A stretch of 64,000 nt of DNA, taken from positions 124,001-188,000 of the forward strand of contig WFMF01000150.1 of assembly GCA_011033025.1 (NCBI GenBank), written 5' to 3'. This DNA comes from Beroe forskalii. Lineage: Eukaryota; Ctenophora; Nuda; Beroida; Beroidae. The notes beneath the pieces are model-generated. The model saw nothing but the letters and a program-made list of their open reading frames with translations, had not been told where the DNA came from and ran no database searches. Position numbers and translations under genes: made by a program. Positions 33,148 to 48,417 of this stretch are shown here, one piece after another; position 1 is the stretch's first letter, and each line of letters begins with the position of its first letter.

Positions 33148-36100
33148 TCAGCATGTCAACTGCCGCAGTTCACACATTGGTGGAGTGCCCCCCGGTGGTA
33201 GGGGGTCCTTGCTGTTGACTCTTACTATCGGAGACTTTCCTACGGAGTTCCTGTATGTCCGCTGCCACTTTAGCAGCTGACGGTCCACTCGTCTGCTTAG
33301 CCATCCTGTCTGCGGGTTGTCTGGTGGCAGATTGCTGTCTGGAGCTGGTAGGTCTGGGGACAGCTTGTCTGGATCCTCCTCCTCCTCTGGCAGTAGCCCT
33401 GCTGCCCGAGCCAGCTGATTCACCGCTACTTCCAGAACTGAAAATTGGTATAACATAGGAAAATCATTGATACATACAATCAAGCTCTATTCAATTCAAT
33501 AAAACATTTATTTCTCCAAGCATGATAACATGGAAGTTACTTCTATAGAATTTCAAATTCATCATGGATTGTGCGTGAAAATCATCCCAATCAGCAGTAC
33601 CGTCACACGAGATAACTTTCTTTTGAACGCACTCACATCTTCCCATAGCTGCATTGCATGATGTATCAGAACTGACAGTGGAAGAAGTCTTGGTAAGCGT
33701 GGTTTCCTTCCCAGTAACACCTCCATTCCTAACATCCTTCACCCTCTGCTCAGGGGGCTCTTTCCTCCTTTGAGGGGCTTCCTCCGATGCTGCTGTCGGG
33801 GGTTGATCCCTTGCTGTTGGGGGTTGTTGTTCCCTAGCATTGGGTGACAATTCGCGAATGTTCGGGGGCGGTCCCCCCGCACTGCTGTTCGTGATGTCCA
33901 GCTCTCCTCGGGTTTCAGAGTTTAGTCGCACGGCCTCCTCCACTAGTCGGGGGTTCTCCTCCATAAGCCTGGCGTAGAAGTCGTTAGGATCCAGTCGGGA
34001 GAGCAGGTAGGAGAGGTGGTGTTCTGAGGCTGTCTTAGAGATAGTCTGGATCTGGAGGAAGGAAGGCTCATTAGGGGGTGCCCCCTGATTAGCAAAGTTA
34101 CAACAGTTAACTTCAGTAATTTTAGTAAACTTGTTATTTTAATGAGGTATCACCGACCACCGTGTTTAGATGGTAATATCGCAATCTCTCATCGAATGAT
34201 AAAGATGAACGATGATTCATCCGTGTATTTTATTATTTTCTGAAATTTTGAATACAGCCTGCGGTGTATCTTAATAAATACAGATAAGGATAGCTATTAC
34301 TCTATTAGCTATCATGTAAATTGTACAGATAAGAGATATAAACAGATAACAATTCTAATTATGAAGTGAAACATTCACTTACATTCATGAGAAGTTGGAT
34401 GGTGAGTAGAGTGAAGTTATCGTCGAAGTTCTTGATGATATCCTCAAAGTGTTCCTGCGAGTGCATCTTCATGTTCTGTTCAGCTTGCGTTGCCACCGAT
34501 ATGTCCGGGGCAGGTATAAGTCGCAGCATTGCGTTACTGAAGTTAACGCAGATGGCCTGGAGTTTTGCCAAACTTCTCAGCAGTTCGGGCGTCGTCAGCA
34601 GACAGTCCTTGAGACACGTTTCCAGAAAATCGTTGTGAATTGCCAACACGTTGTCGATCGTTTTAACTGTCTGAGGATTGAAGGGAGGATTAGAGATTCA
34701 AGAAAATTAATGTTCATATTTGGGCAATTTCTGCACGAGCACGCACAGCACACACTGCACATTGTCACTATCAGGCTATTATCACATTCTTATAAAAGTC
34801 ACATTCTTATAAAAGTCACATTCTTATAAAAGTCACATTCTTATGAAAGTCACATTCTTATAAAAGTCACATTCTTATTAAAAGTCACATTCTTATAAAA
34901 ATCACATTCTTATAAAAGTCGGTGATGGCGTTCACGCGTACATTAAAGTCTATTAATAAGTCAGTTTTACTTGTCATGTAAAACGTTCCATACTCGTATA
35001 TAATAGCCTACAATTTTTGATGCATCAATGAATGATTAATAAAAGCTATAAATAAGCTCCCATGTACATTGTCTATTGCATCAGCATCCACTTCGCTATG
35101 AGGAGAGGTGCCATGTGGGCAATCCTGTTTGTACGAGGCTATTTATACTAGCAGTTCATCGTTAGGGTGGTTTCTCATAACAATATAACCACACAAAATA
35201 ACAGCTGTTATCATGACTCCGTGGCGCAACGGTAGCGCGTCTGACTCCAGATCAGAAGGTTGCGTGTTCAAATCACGTCGGGGTCAATTTTTTCTAAAGT
35301 TTTCCAAAAAAAAAACAGAATTTTGCAACTCTGCTAACCTGTATATCCTGGATGAAGATATGCCACTGCTTCTCGATGACCTCGAACATGGCATAGTAGC
35401 TGTAGTTGCTGATGAAGGAGAGCATCCTCTGTCGCAGACAGAAAGCTGCAGCATGCCACTTGGTGGTGTATATGGGCTCCCACTTGGCTTGCTTGTGAGC
35501 CTGCCACACCGCACACAGCTGCCTCTCCACGTGCTTACAATGGAAGAGATGTCGGAAGAGGAGCTGGTATCTGATGATGGACTTCGGGGATACCACCAGC
35601 GACACAGGCCACTCCACCTAGAGGGGTACGAGCAGTTGAGAGGACAGGGATTGGGGATGCAGAAAATGTGGGGAATCTAAGACATTAATTAATCACGATC
35701 ATGAATGATCAGTTCAGAACGTAGCTTGTTCCCAATAACAAGAATTGCGCCTGCACCGACACAATTATTGTAGTTCCCGTAGGCCGTATGCAGGCGCTTA
35801 ATTTCCCTCCCCCACGGTGCTTGATGTAACCTTAGCATCATAATAAGATAATATAAAACGCAGTCGTTTTAAATTAATAAGAGTAAGACTCTGAGTATGA
35901 ATATTGTATTTGTTCCGATGCGGGTGCTGCGCGCAACCACCGAGAATACGAATTGGCACGTGCCATTTCTTCTAAAATTCCTGCGCGCGCGTTCGTTGTT
36001 GTACTCAGTTCGTTGTAGATTTCGCGCCATTTTGTTGAATTGGTTTACGTTTCACATCAAATTTTGTCACCGTTTATTCACGCGATGTATTTTCTTGAAT

Positions 36101-39100
36101 GTTTATACTAAGTTGATATCACTTTTTATATGATTTTCAAATTTCGTGCTTTTGTTTTCTGTTTCAATGCTGTCTCTTGTTCCAAAAAGCAATATTCGTC
36201 TTTCACAGCGAATAGTATTTCTCAAACTTAGTCGAATCCAGCAGAAAGTCTAATACTAATAGTTATGCAGTTTGGTACTAAACCTAGTACAAAACCGAAG
36301 CCTTTTCCTCAAATCCACCAGCCAACTCACACCTAAGATTTTAACTTTTTAAGACACGAATTCTTCAACAGTCTAATTAAATTTAGAACTTATCATAATG
36401 TAGGAGTTCGAGCATGTGGCACGGATGGGCCAGATCAACCTATAAGATTTATACTTTTGACAACCGACAGCTCCATGAATTAAGAAATTCGTTATTTTGA
36501 AGATGTATGTGATATGGGGGGGGGGACGGACGGAGGGACGGAAGGACGGAGGGACATTTTCGCGACTGATATTATAAAGGAGCAATCCGGGCACTTTCCA
36601 GAAATTACAGTAGTTGTATTGCAAAACTGGACCTGCTATGCACATATCCTATTTCTCACCTTCCCAGACCACGATCTCTGCCAACCCTCTCATTTGCCTT
36701 TTTGTATACACAAAAAGGCCAATGGGGAGGGAAAAAATCTCACCTTATAGTCGAGAGTGAAAGCTTCAACCCCCGTAAGCCCTGAGGCGTGAGGTTCGAA
36801 AGCAGGGTACACTTGTTCAGTACGTCCTAAGGTGTGGCCCCTGACATTGATGATGCGGAAGAGTTGGGTGATGAGGTCGTAAGGGACGATGTCTACTTTC
36901 AGGTCCTCCTTGAAGGGATCATTAGCAGCTACACTCGTCCTGACAGCCAGGTCGAGGAGGGATTCTATCCGGGATGCCACGATGTCGTCGTGCTTCTTAC
37001 GCAGCTCGTGCTCTGCCATGTCCATGAAGTGCACAAACACATCGCCTGCAAAAGTTTATTTCTAGTGGAGAATGAAAGAATCTACGCTATTTTACGATGA
37101 GCAGTATGAAATATGCCCATTTTAGTCACGGAATATGCTATTGAAAAGATAAGTTTCCCTAACCTTGTCCCATGAGGAAGAAGTTCTTGATGCTGAGGAG
37201 TCTCTCCATGAGCTTGTGTTCCTCCAGGAGGAGGGTGAGGAGCCGCTGGGAGGCGAAGTCGTAAGCCCCCTCAATACACGCCATGTACTCCCTCTCCACT
37301 AACGTGTACTTTATCTGCCCGGAGTCCGGACACTGCACGTTGTAGCCGCACTGCCGGATCACATTCAGGTACTTGCCCGTGTGCAGGACTTTCTCTGCTA
37401 CTTTAGCTAGGAACTTGGGAACCTGCAGGGGGATGTGGAATATGATACGAAGGCGTGGGGTGTGTTATACCTCAGCTAGGGACTTGGGGACCTGGGGAGC
37501 TGTGAGCGTTAGAGTTGTTCCATAGGGGTGTGCTGCACTTGCGTACCCGAAAGATTGGGTTCGGATGATATATCAACTCTTATGGCGATGGAAAACTTAT
37601 AGCATTATTTGAATGTGATACCCAAGATTCAGAGTCAGGAAATCTAAATATATTCAGATTCCATGTGGATTGTGAGAACCCCCAGTAAGAAATTAACCTG
37701 GTGTGGGTTGAGAGAGTATCGTTTCTCCCAGTACGCATCATACACCACCTCGTACTTCCTCTGGACCTGTTCCAACACGTGCTCGTCCCCAAACTCCTCC
37801 ACAAAGAACTCGTTGTACGGATCATCTATTATACCTGGGGAGGACGCAGCGTGAAAATATCATACGGGTGGGTGGGGACGCAGATTGGATAGAACAGAAG
37901 CTTTATTCAAATTCAAGTACACCCGACTAAGACTTGCTGCTACACAAAATGTAGATAATATACAAGCACAAATTTCAGTTTTTAGGCTAGTTAAGGTTTC
38001 AATCATTTCATCAATATAACTGTTTACACAAAAACACATACCCTTGTAAAGCCACTTCTCGAGCATGCCAAAGTAGGGTACACACGCAGACTGGGTGAGG
38101 TACAGACACAGGTCTTGGGAGGCCTCGCCAACATGTGAAAAGGTCTTCTCATGAAGGAGTGAGAGAGTGGTTCCACCCCTACAGCAACCACTCACCATAT
38201 CGTGACAGATGGTAGCTAGCACCTAAAAGTGAGATGAGATGGTGATGAGGAAATTTCAACGAACGGTACTCCTGTGCATCAACCTGACCCCATACCAAAT
38301 CTGAATCTGGATTCTTGGGTTGTGTTGAGAAATACATTTTGTGTATACCAACACTTGACACAGTAGAACACATACCGATCGTTATGTTAAATCTACTTGA
38401 CTCACGTAGAAAGTGTTGATGCAGGACTGGATGAAGAGCCACATCTTCTGTAGACTGAGTTGTCCTACAGAGTGCTGTTCCTCGAGTTGTGCGACCATCA
38501 CAATGTATTCCTTCACCAGGGTCTTGATAGCAGCACACAACGCCTGGTTCACCTGAGGGGGTTGCAGTGTTGTCAGTGCAAGGGGTTGTTATCAGAGCGA
38601 CTATATGTCGGTTGTTTCCTGTCACTTGGCAGGAAATTTCAAACCAAATTGATGTTCAACGCAGGTTGGACTTGTATGCAACTCAGAATGAGCTTGTGTA
38701 AAATTTCAGTGCCAGAGTTAAGTGGTTTTTCAGCATGTTGTGATTTCAGAGTCAACTGGTGTCTCAATTAATTGTTGCAGAACTTCAGTCTTCTCGGTTT
38801 TAGTGGTAAGTGGTGACAGAGTAAAATATATCATAAATTCCATATCATACCATTCCAGAAGAGTACTTTGAAGAGTGGTCCAGGAAACGAGTAACGATGG
38901 AGTAGCAGGAGCACAGGGGCAGGATCTTGTTTACATGTCCTTCTATCCCGGGGTCGAGCCCGTTCTGAGGAAGGAGAGATAAGACGATAAGTTTGTATTC
39001 CTTTCATACCAGTTCATATTGGTCAAAAATAAGCCTAAGTAAGTATTAAAAGGGTCATAAAATTCGTTTAAAAAAGCGTGATTCACGCTCTATTTGCCAA

Positions 39101-40876
39101 AGCCTTTTTTATTCAATCAATAAAATGCCAACATGAGGATGTCTTCACTCACAATTGTTTTGAAGCGACGTTGTCCGAAGGGCGTATCCAGAGCCTCCAC
39201 CAGGATATACTGCCCTTCCACACCGATCAGAACAAAGAGAAGATCTTCCACGATAGCGTTTTCTTGCTGAAAAGAAAGTAGTTTCACGAATTTGATATTA
39301 TCTCATTCATCAGCAACCATGATAACACGCAGATTAATCCATTCTCCCTTCTAGTTCTAAGTCAAAGTAATTAGTAAGTATACCCAACTATTTACAGAAA
39401 CCGAGCAAACCAACCTGTAGCGCTGTCATTGTCTGGAGTTTCTGAGGAGTGTACGAGACCTCCTCGTCAATGATGACGTAATCTTTGGTAAGGAGAGGTC
39501 GGGAGACCAGGTTAGGCAGTTCCTTCTGCTGAGCAGCTTTCTTCTTCTCAGTGTTCGCTTTGAAGATAGCTAACTCCGTTCTTACTTCTTCAACCTGACA
39601 TGAAAAAAGTGGGGAATGGATTTTACTAATATCGGCGGTGTGTTGGCTGTTTGATCTCAAAATTGTATTGAAATTGACTCATCAGCGCGCGAGGTAACGG
39701 TCAACTCGCCCGCTACTTGGTCAATAACAAATGCACCATTGGGTACTGAGTATTGGGTAAGCGAGCAAATAGCAATAAGCATTTACGCTGGCGACAAAAT
39801 TATCATGTAGTATCTTTTAAGAATACAGATTGCAATTCGAAACTGAAGACCTGAGTAGGTGATAAGTGGCGCATCTTTTTCGTACCCACATTTAAAGCTT
39901 TTCAACATGTACAATTATTAATTTCCCTCCCTAATCAAATGAGTATGATTCACTGATTTTAGCAACGTTACCTCCTTCTGAGACATGGGACGTGGGATGG
40001 TCTCCAGGATGAGGTTGGATGCTTTAAGATCGGAGACAGAGGACGAGGAAAGTCCGTCCTGATCGATTGACTCCAGGTAGTCCAGCACTCGCTTATTCTC
40101 CAAACACTGCACAGTTCATGGTTTATTATCTTCAAATACTGCACAGTAAAATCAGGGTTTATATCTCCAGAAAACCTCATAAGAGAGGTGTTGCGACAGA
40201 TCGGAGAATGATTCTGATTTTCCACACCAACGTTATTGGTATACACCCGTTATTTTGATTAAACAGTATGATCACATAATAGTAATACGGTGCAGCGCGA
40301 TTAGTCGGTTTAGTTTTTAGCGATTCTCGAATTGTGATGCCGCGACACCAATAGCTTGATATAAACACAGTGAGGCACATTGAAAGCAATTCGGGAGACT
40401 TTTACCCCATACTCCCTATGTAATTAAGGAAATAATACTTTATAAATGTACCTTTCCAAGAAAATAGACGTAGGGTTCAAGTTCAAAATGTTGTTTGGTC
40501 TTCAGAGAAACGCATGTCTTCGAAAATTCCTGCGGAGCGAGGCCCTTCGCAGTCGAGTTATCCTGCAGCTTCTTCTTCATAGCCATAACCGAGTTCTGAA
40601 AAGGTTTTCATTGAACATACCTGCCTTCTTCCATCTGTATATGGAACAGGAAGAAGTATGGAATATAGACAGAATCCGAACACCCTCCTATTTATTAATA
40701 CTAGAAAACTCTTAGGAACCCCACCCCCCAGTCCCAATCCGTCTTACTTGCGATGTATTGAAGTTGGATTTCTTCTGACAGAGGCTTTCCACGAAGGTCT
40801 CTGGAGGGAGTGGAGACTTGAGGGCTTCTAGCATCTGAACCGTCAGGTGATGGACCTTGTACTGACTTTCCATCAT
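33148..40876 (-). CDS. TUBGCP2: Gamma-tubulin complex component 2
   Basis: Fifteen exons join in frame: 40748-40876, 40452-40595, 39972-40106, 39415-39594, 39153-39266, 38851-38964, 38406-38552, 38042-38222, 37698-37834, 37164-37422, 36744-37045, 35339-35617, 34383-34670, 33637-34051 and 33148-33437, giving 1037 residues. GCP2 pairs with GCP3 and gamma-tubulin in the small complex that nucleates microtubules at centrosomes and spindles. Segments diagnostic of GCP2 include ENAIVEDLLFVLIGVEGQYI and LPLCSCYSIVTRFLDH (GRIP1 start), TLSLLHEKTF, HTGKYLNVIRQCG, KNFFLMGQGDVFVHFMDMAE, NDPFKEDLKVDIVPYDLITQ (start of GRIP2), RYQLLFRHLFHCKHVERQL and HNDFLETCLKDCLLTTPELL. The C-terminal tail from about residue 850 is long, Pro/acidic-rich and unlike the family core. 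The start was chosen at the first ATG (MMESQYKVHH), which aligns with the family N-terminus. The final exon's frame rests on one splice junction and is less certain. Confidence 0.93.
34783..34920. repeat. 17-bp tandem repeat in a TUBGCP2 intron
   Basis: About eight copies of ACATTCTTATAAAAGTC with single-base changes. Confidence 0.92.
35215..35286 (+). tRNA. tRNA-Trp (CCA)
   Basis: A 72-nt cloverleaf: acceptor GACTCCG pairs with CGGGGTC, D arm GCGCAACGGTAGCGC, anticodon arm TCTGA-CTCCAGA-TCAGA with anticodon CCA at 35247-35249, T arm GCGTGTTCAAATCACGT, and discriminator A. A run of six T follows at 35288-35293 as Pol III terminator. The body is nearly that of animal tRNA-Trp genes. It lies in a TUBGCP2 intron, on the opposite strand, about 50 bp from the exon ending at 35339. 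Confidence 0.97.
35737..36740 (-). repeat. Copy 2 of an approximately 1-kb interspersed repeat
   Basis: The reverse complement matches 54954-55918 through its length: TTTTTTCCCTCCCCATTGGC, GGCAAATGAGAGGGTTGGCA, TCCAGTTTTGCAATACAACT, GTCGGTTGTCAAAAGTATAA, ACGGTGACA, GGCACGTGCCAATTCG, TGCTAAGGTTACATCAAGCA and GGCGCAATTCTTGTT. No coding frame. Its left edge (in its own orientation) lies against the splice donor of the TUBGCP2 exon ending at 36744. Confidence 0.88.
36516..36555. repeat. (GGACGGAG)n-type simple repeat inside the interspersed repeat
   Basis: A G-run then GGACGGAGGGACGGAAGGAC units; the same feature in complement form (CCCTCCGT units) lies at about 55138-55178 in copy 3. Confidence 0.85.
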
Positions 40877-41729
40877 GGTGACGAGTGTTCCGTGATAAGA
40901 GCTATTAGAGGTGTGGGTGTTCTCTTGGTTCTGTGAGCGAGGGGAAGGAGTAGTCACATTTAACAACACTCCACCATGCCTGGCTATTACGGGATAGAAA
41001 TGGTTAGACTTATAGGGGGTGTTAGGGAATGCAAGTAAAATCTAACATTCTCAAGGGTGAAAGTATTTAGTGACGGCAAGTAGAAAACGGAGCAACGTCA
41101 CAAATTCTGACGGTAATTTTGTCACGATTATCACTTAATTATCACACATTATTTACAGCATATTAGCATATTGCATATTGACCAAAAGTTTGAATAAGGA
41201 GCCATTTTAATAAGACGACGAATAAAAAAGTTTTTCAGTTTGAATAATAATCTTGGTCGATCCTTCAACCCAAACAGCAAAAAACTACTTTCAATAAATA
41301 AAAAGCTTTGTGTTTAATCATAGGCCGAACTAAAAACCATTATCAAGGTTTGTTTCATTGTTTACAATCAAAATGTTAATCAATTTCAGTCTTGAGGAAA
41401 TCCGACTCAGCGTAGGCTAACCTAATCAGCGAAGGGTTATGGTTTAAGGACGAGTCCGCTTTAAGTTCGCCTAAGCTGTGTCGACGTTCCTCCAGACTGC
41501 CTAAATTAATTTCATAATTTACTAAGTTTCTAACATCACAGTAGTTACAGACTGAAAAACTTCATATCTTGAACGGTTGAGTTCCAAATCCAAGACAGGT
41601 ACATGACAACCCCACTAAACAACGTGAACGTTCTCAACGTACAAATTTTACTTCGGTGGAATGACTTCATAAACAATTTAATTTGAATTTTATCTATTTG
41701 TCCGCATCTAAAGTTAGATATATCCATGT
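40877..41729. other. Spacer between NDUFA8 stop and TUBGCP2 start
   Basis: AT-rich, no coding or RNA signal recognised. Confidence 0.5.
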
Positions 41730-42581
41730 TCATTCATCCTTAACAATTCGGTGTTTAAGTACATTCTTTACATCACTCGCAAACTCTCTGATGGCCTCTG
41801 GCCAGGTCTGTATGTGGGGGTAATTCTTATCTTGGTAGAAAGTGAAGTCCCGGGACACACCAAGCTTCTCCAGCACACACTTGTCAAAGGGAATCTGAGT
41901 GGCTCGACACAAATACGGCCTGCAAGAGAGTCCATTCACCGTATAATTCTAAGTAGTTTTAAACCCAGGAATTCAATAATATACTCACCGTAAAACAAAT
42001 AAGTTTGAATTACAGTACTCACAGCCGGATGTTGAGGTCGAGGCAGGTAGCGTAGCGTGCGAAGGGCATCTTGCACTCCGCGTACACCCGGTCCATAAAG
42101 AGCTTGGTGCAGTTCGTGACGACCTGGCCGTGTCTCAGACACTTCCTGGCGTCCCCTCCGGAGTCGTGGCGACACAGCATGTACGCGTCGTTAGCGTCCT
42201 TGCAGACCTGCGGAACATGGCAAGGTTACGACACAGCATGGACGCGTCGTTAGCGTCCTTACAGACCTGCGGAATGTAACGACACGGTATTAAAGCTTCC
42301 TTGCGGATGATTCTAAAGTCGGTGCATACTAATTGAAATTAATTTGAAGTTTGTCCTTGGGATTTTATTGCAATCAACAGATAAATGCACAGTTTAATTG
42401 CTTCCAATGACACAAGTCAACCACAAAATCAAACAATTATCATCAGAATCCGTGAGTGAACCATCTAATAATCCTATCTTACCTGGCCGAGATGGTCAGC
42501 TGCAGCCAGCAAGGGCACACTGGTGATGTTGAAATCCTTGTACTCATCCAACTCCTCCCACGAGATATTCTCGCATGTCAT
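41730..42581 (-). CDS. NDUFA8: NADH dehydrogenase (ubiquinone) 1 alpha subcomplex subunit 8
   Basis: Three exons, 42483-42581, 42023-42207 and 41730-41919, give 157 residues. NDUFA8 is an accessory subunit of respiratory complex I on the intermembrane-space face. It opens MTCENISWEELDEYKDFNIT. Exons 2 and 3 supply four CX9C motifs forming the family's two CHCH domains: C35/C45, C56/C66, C78/C88 and C99/C109 (for example CLRHGQVVTNC and CRATQIPFDKC), followed by the VLEKLG segment. Proteins of this type are folded by the MIA40 disulphide relay and lack a cleaved presequence, in keeping with what is seen. Exon 2's 5' border is duplicated upstream. Confidence 0.93.
42170..42274. repeat. 59-bp tandem duplication of the NDUFA8 exon 2 acceptor border
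   Basis: 42170-42215 and 42229-42274 match with two or three changes (CGACACAGCATG, ACGCGTCGTTAGCGTCCTT, CAGACCTGCGGAA). The second copy lies in the intron and carries a second CGCAG acceptor plus the first 13 codons of exon 2. Its use would add 59 nt and break the frame. Confidence 0.92.
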
Positions 42582-43507
42582 CTTCTACACGGGATGGTAT
42601 CACGGTTAATGGTATGTTAATTGTACCCCGACATACAAACTAAGGGAAATATAACGTTTCAAAATATGAGTGGAAACAGAATATCAATAGATTATGGATC
42701 ATATGACATATCATATGGGCCAGAGAAGTCCATGTATTGTACTGATAAATATACAATAGAAAAGGGAACAGTGTTCAAGGAAAGGCGTTGTCAAATCCAA
42801 ATACCACGATAATAATATTTTCAGCAATCAGCTTAATGAAACAATGAACTCATTTAAAAACACAAAATCTTTTATTTGAACCTTAGTGCGTTTTAAAACA
42901 TACTCTTCTAGAAAAGTAAATATTATATCAAACTTTAAACTTGTTTATAGTGTTCCGCAGTCAATTTCGTATCATGATAAAAAATCATGTTAAATTAGTT
43001 TTAAAACCCTCACAGCGAAGTCTGTAAATTTAATATTGAAAGTTAATTTCAATTCTGTTATAAACATTCAAGAAATAATAACATCTTGAAAATAGGGTCC
43101 GTTGAGCATGGAAACTACAAGAATAACACATATAATAACCATACAAAAGCTTGATATTGGACAAAAATAAGATGACCAAAATGATAGAGAAAGGCAGAAA
43201 AATTTTGCTTTATTTTAAAAGTAATCCATATGAAGATTAACTTGATTGTAGTAAGCTGGGCACCTGGTATGTTTAATTCGTTAAAATGTACCATGTACTA
43301 GTCCAAACAATGCAAAGGTATAAAAAATAATCTGACAATCGAAAGCTATATAGTCTGAAAGTAATATAATACAATTCATCCAAAACCAGTAGCAGCAACA
43401 TTCTACGAGTGTCTTTTCATGTGTGCTTCTCCAAACTTGATTCTTTAATTATACCTCTGACACTTAATTGCTTTGAATAAGTATTGTTGGATGAAGATCC
43501 ATTTAAG
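42582..43507. other. Spacer between the penta-EF-hand gene stop and NDUFA8 start
   Basis: AT-rich. A 62-codon plus-strand frame at 42621-42812 has no recognisable domain. Probably 3' UTR plus promoter. Confidence 0.5.
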
Positions 43508-46918
<3,411 letters not shown>

Positions 46919-48339
46919 GGCTAGATAATGGGGGAGGCGTTAGGAGTCAGGAGATGGTTAGTAGGGACATAGTTAGAACATATACACACAGTAGTGGGAC
47001 TTGGTTATAACATGGGAAATGGCTAATGAAGGCATCATCGTAACATCCCAACATGGCTTTATTTAGTTAATTCATCATGTGATATCTGAGCTCGACATAT
47101 TCAGTGTAATAATCGTGACATGCATCGTACTAAATTAAATCTTTAACATGCACTCAAAATCAACAATAAATGGTGCAAGATGATGTTCATCGTCAACTTG
47201 TTAATAACATCTCATGAAAACTTAAAGCATCCGATGACGCTTGCCTTGCAGAACAGCATTTCAAAACAATGATTTTCAATAATACCTTTGTTTAATAACT
47301 CCGCAGGTAATTTTGAAAGTTTCGCACCGTTCAGTTGACCGGTGACCACGACGGTTTATTAAATACGTATCCATTCGATTTTGAATGCGGATAATTATTT
47401 GCTATTACGCAGGCTTGTAGTAAATTACCGATGGATATGATGAGTTCTACTGAATTCCACGGAAATCTGACCAATTCTAGGGAAATAAATCACACTTGGT
47501 ACCTACAGGCTGCATGTGATACAGGTACCTGGTACAGATATCTTAGCATTACGCTAACGAGTCCATATTAATATGTTACAGTTATTTGCTTATTTGAACT
47601 TTGAAGCACGATTATTATATTATTAATAATTGTTACACTCGGTATATTCCTAAGAGAGAGTGAAGGATACATCATCTGACATCTCATGATGGTTAAATAA
47701 TGATGTCATAGCTCATATGATGCACCACCTACTAGTCTCATTACACTGCGTACATGATAATATATAACTACAGTTTCTTTACCGGGTATACACAGTGCAA
47801 TATATACATCATATCTTCGGTACATTACACAGAAGTACTGCTTATATTGTTTGATATCAACAATTTGACCTACATCTGATGTATCAGCTGATCAACTCAC
47901 ACACACTTCAAATTGGCTAATTAGTCAAAAAGCAGTTAATAAGTTAGAAGCAGGTTCGATAAAATTACACAGCACGGGAACGAGCGCTGTTTAATTGAAC
48001 TAATATGCTCACGCAAGGAGTAGCAGATTGATATGTCGTCCTTATCATATCACAATGTAGGAATGAGACGAAGTTGTACCGCCTATTTTCACGTGCAGGG
48101 TTTAATGCAGCTTTCTGTGTATTATACAGTACACTTACAGTACATTTCTCACTTTTCCTGTATGACCTTGCTCAGTATACCACGGCTAATTGTTTTGCAC
48201 CAAATTTCATGCTAAATCCGAATGATGTTTCCGTCTCACATTAACTTGAAGAAAGCGGAAATCTAACGCTTAAATAGTAAGAAACGGATTACACGAGAGA
48301 TACTTTGATTAATGTAGTAAGATTGTTTCAGCTAGGAAC
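46919..48339. other. Intergenic, no gene seen
   Basis: Should hold the penta-EF-hand gene promoter. No recognisable motif, RNA or coding stretch. Confidence 0.5.
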
Positions 48340-48417
48340 ATGGCGATCGACGATAAGGATCTAGATTCTGTTCGGTTGAAGAACTTTCATCCCCATAGCT
48401 CGTCAAATGGAATCAAA
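48340..48417 (+). CDS. Candidate isolated coding exon
   Basis: ATG GCG at 48340 opens MAIDDKDLDSVRLKNFHPHS and runs 26 codons to a GTGAGA donor at 48418. A TTTCAG precedes it by 8 nt. Hydrophilic, no family recognised. I could not link it to a downstream exon with confidence; the frame WQLQGVPKEFCCPDELRKFL at about 48900-48995 is one possibility. Confidence 0.25.
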
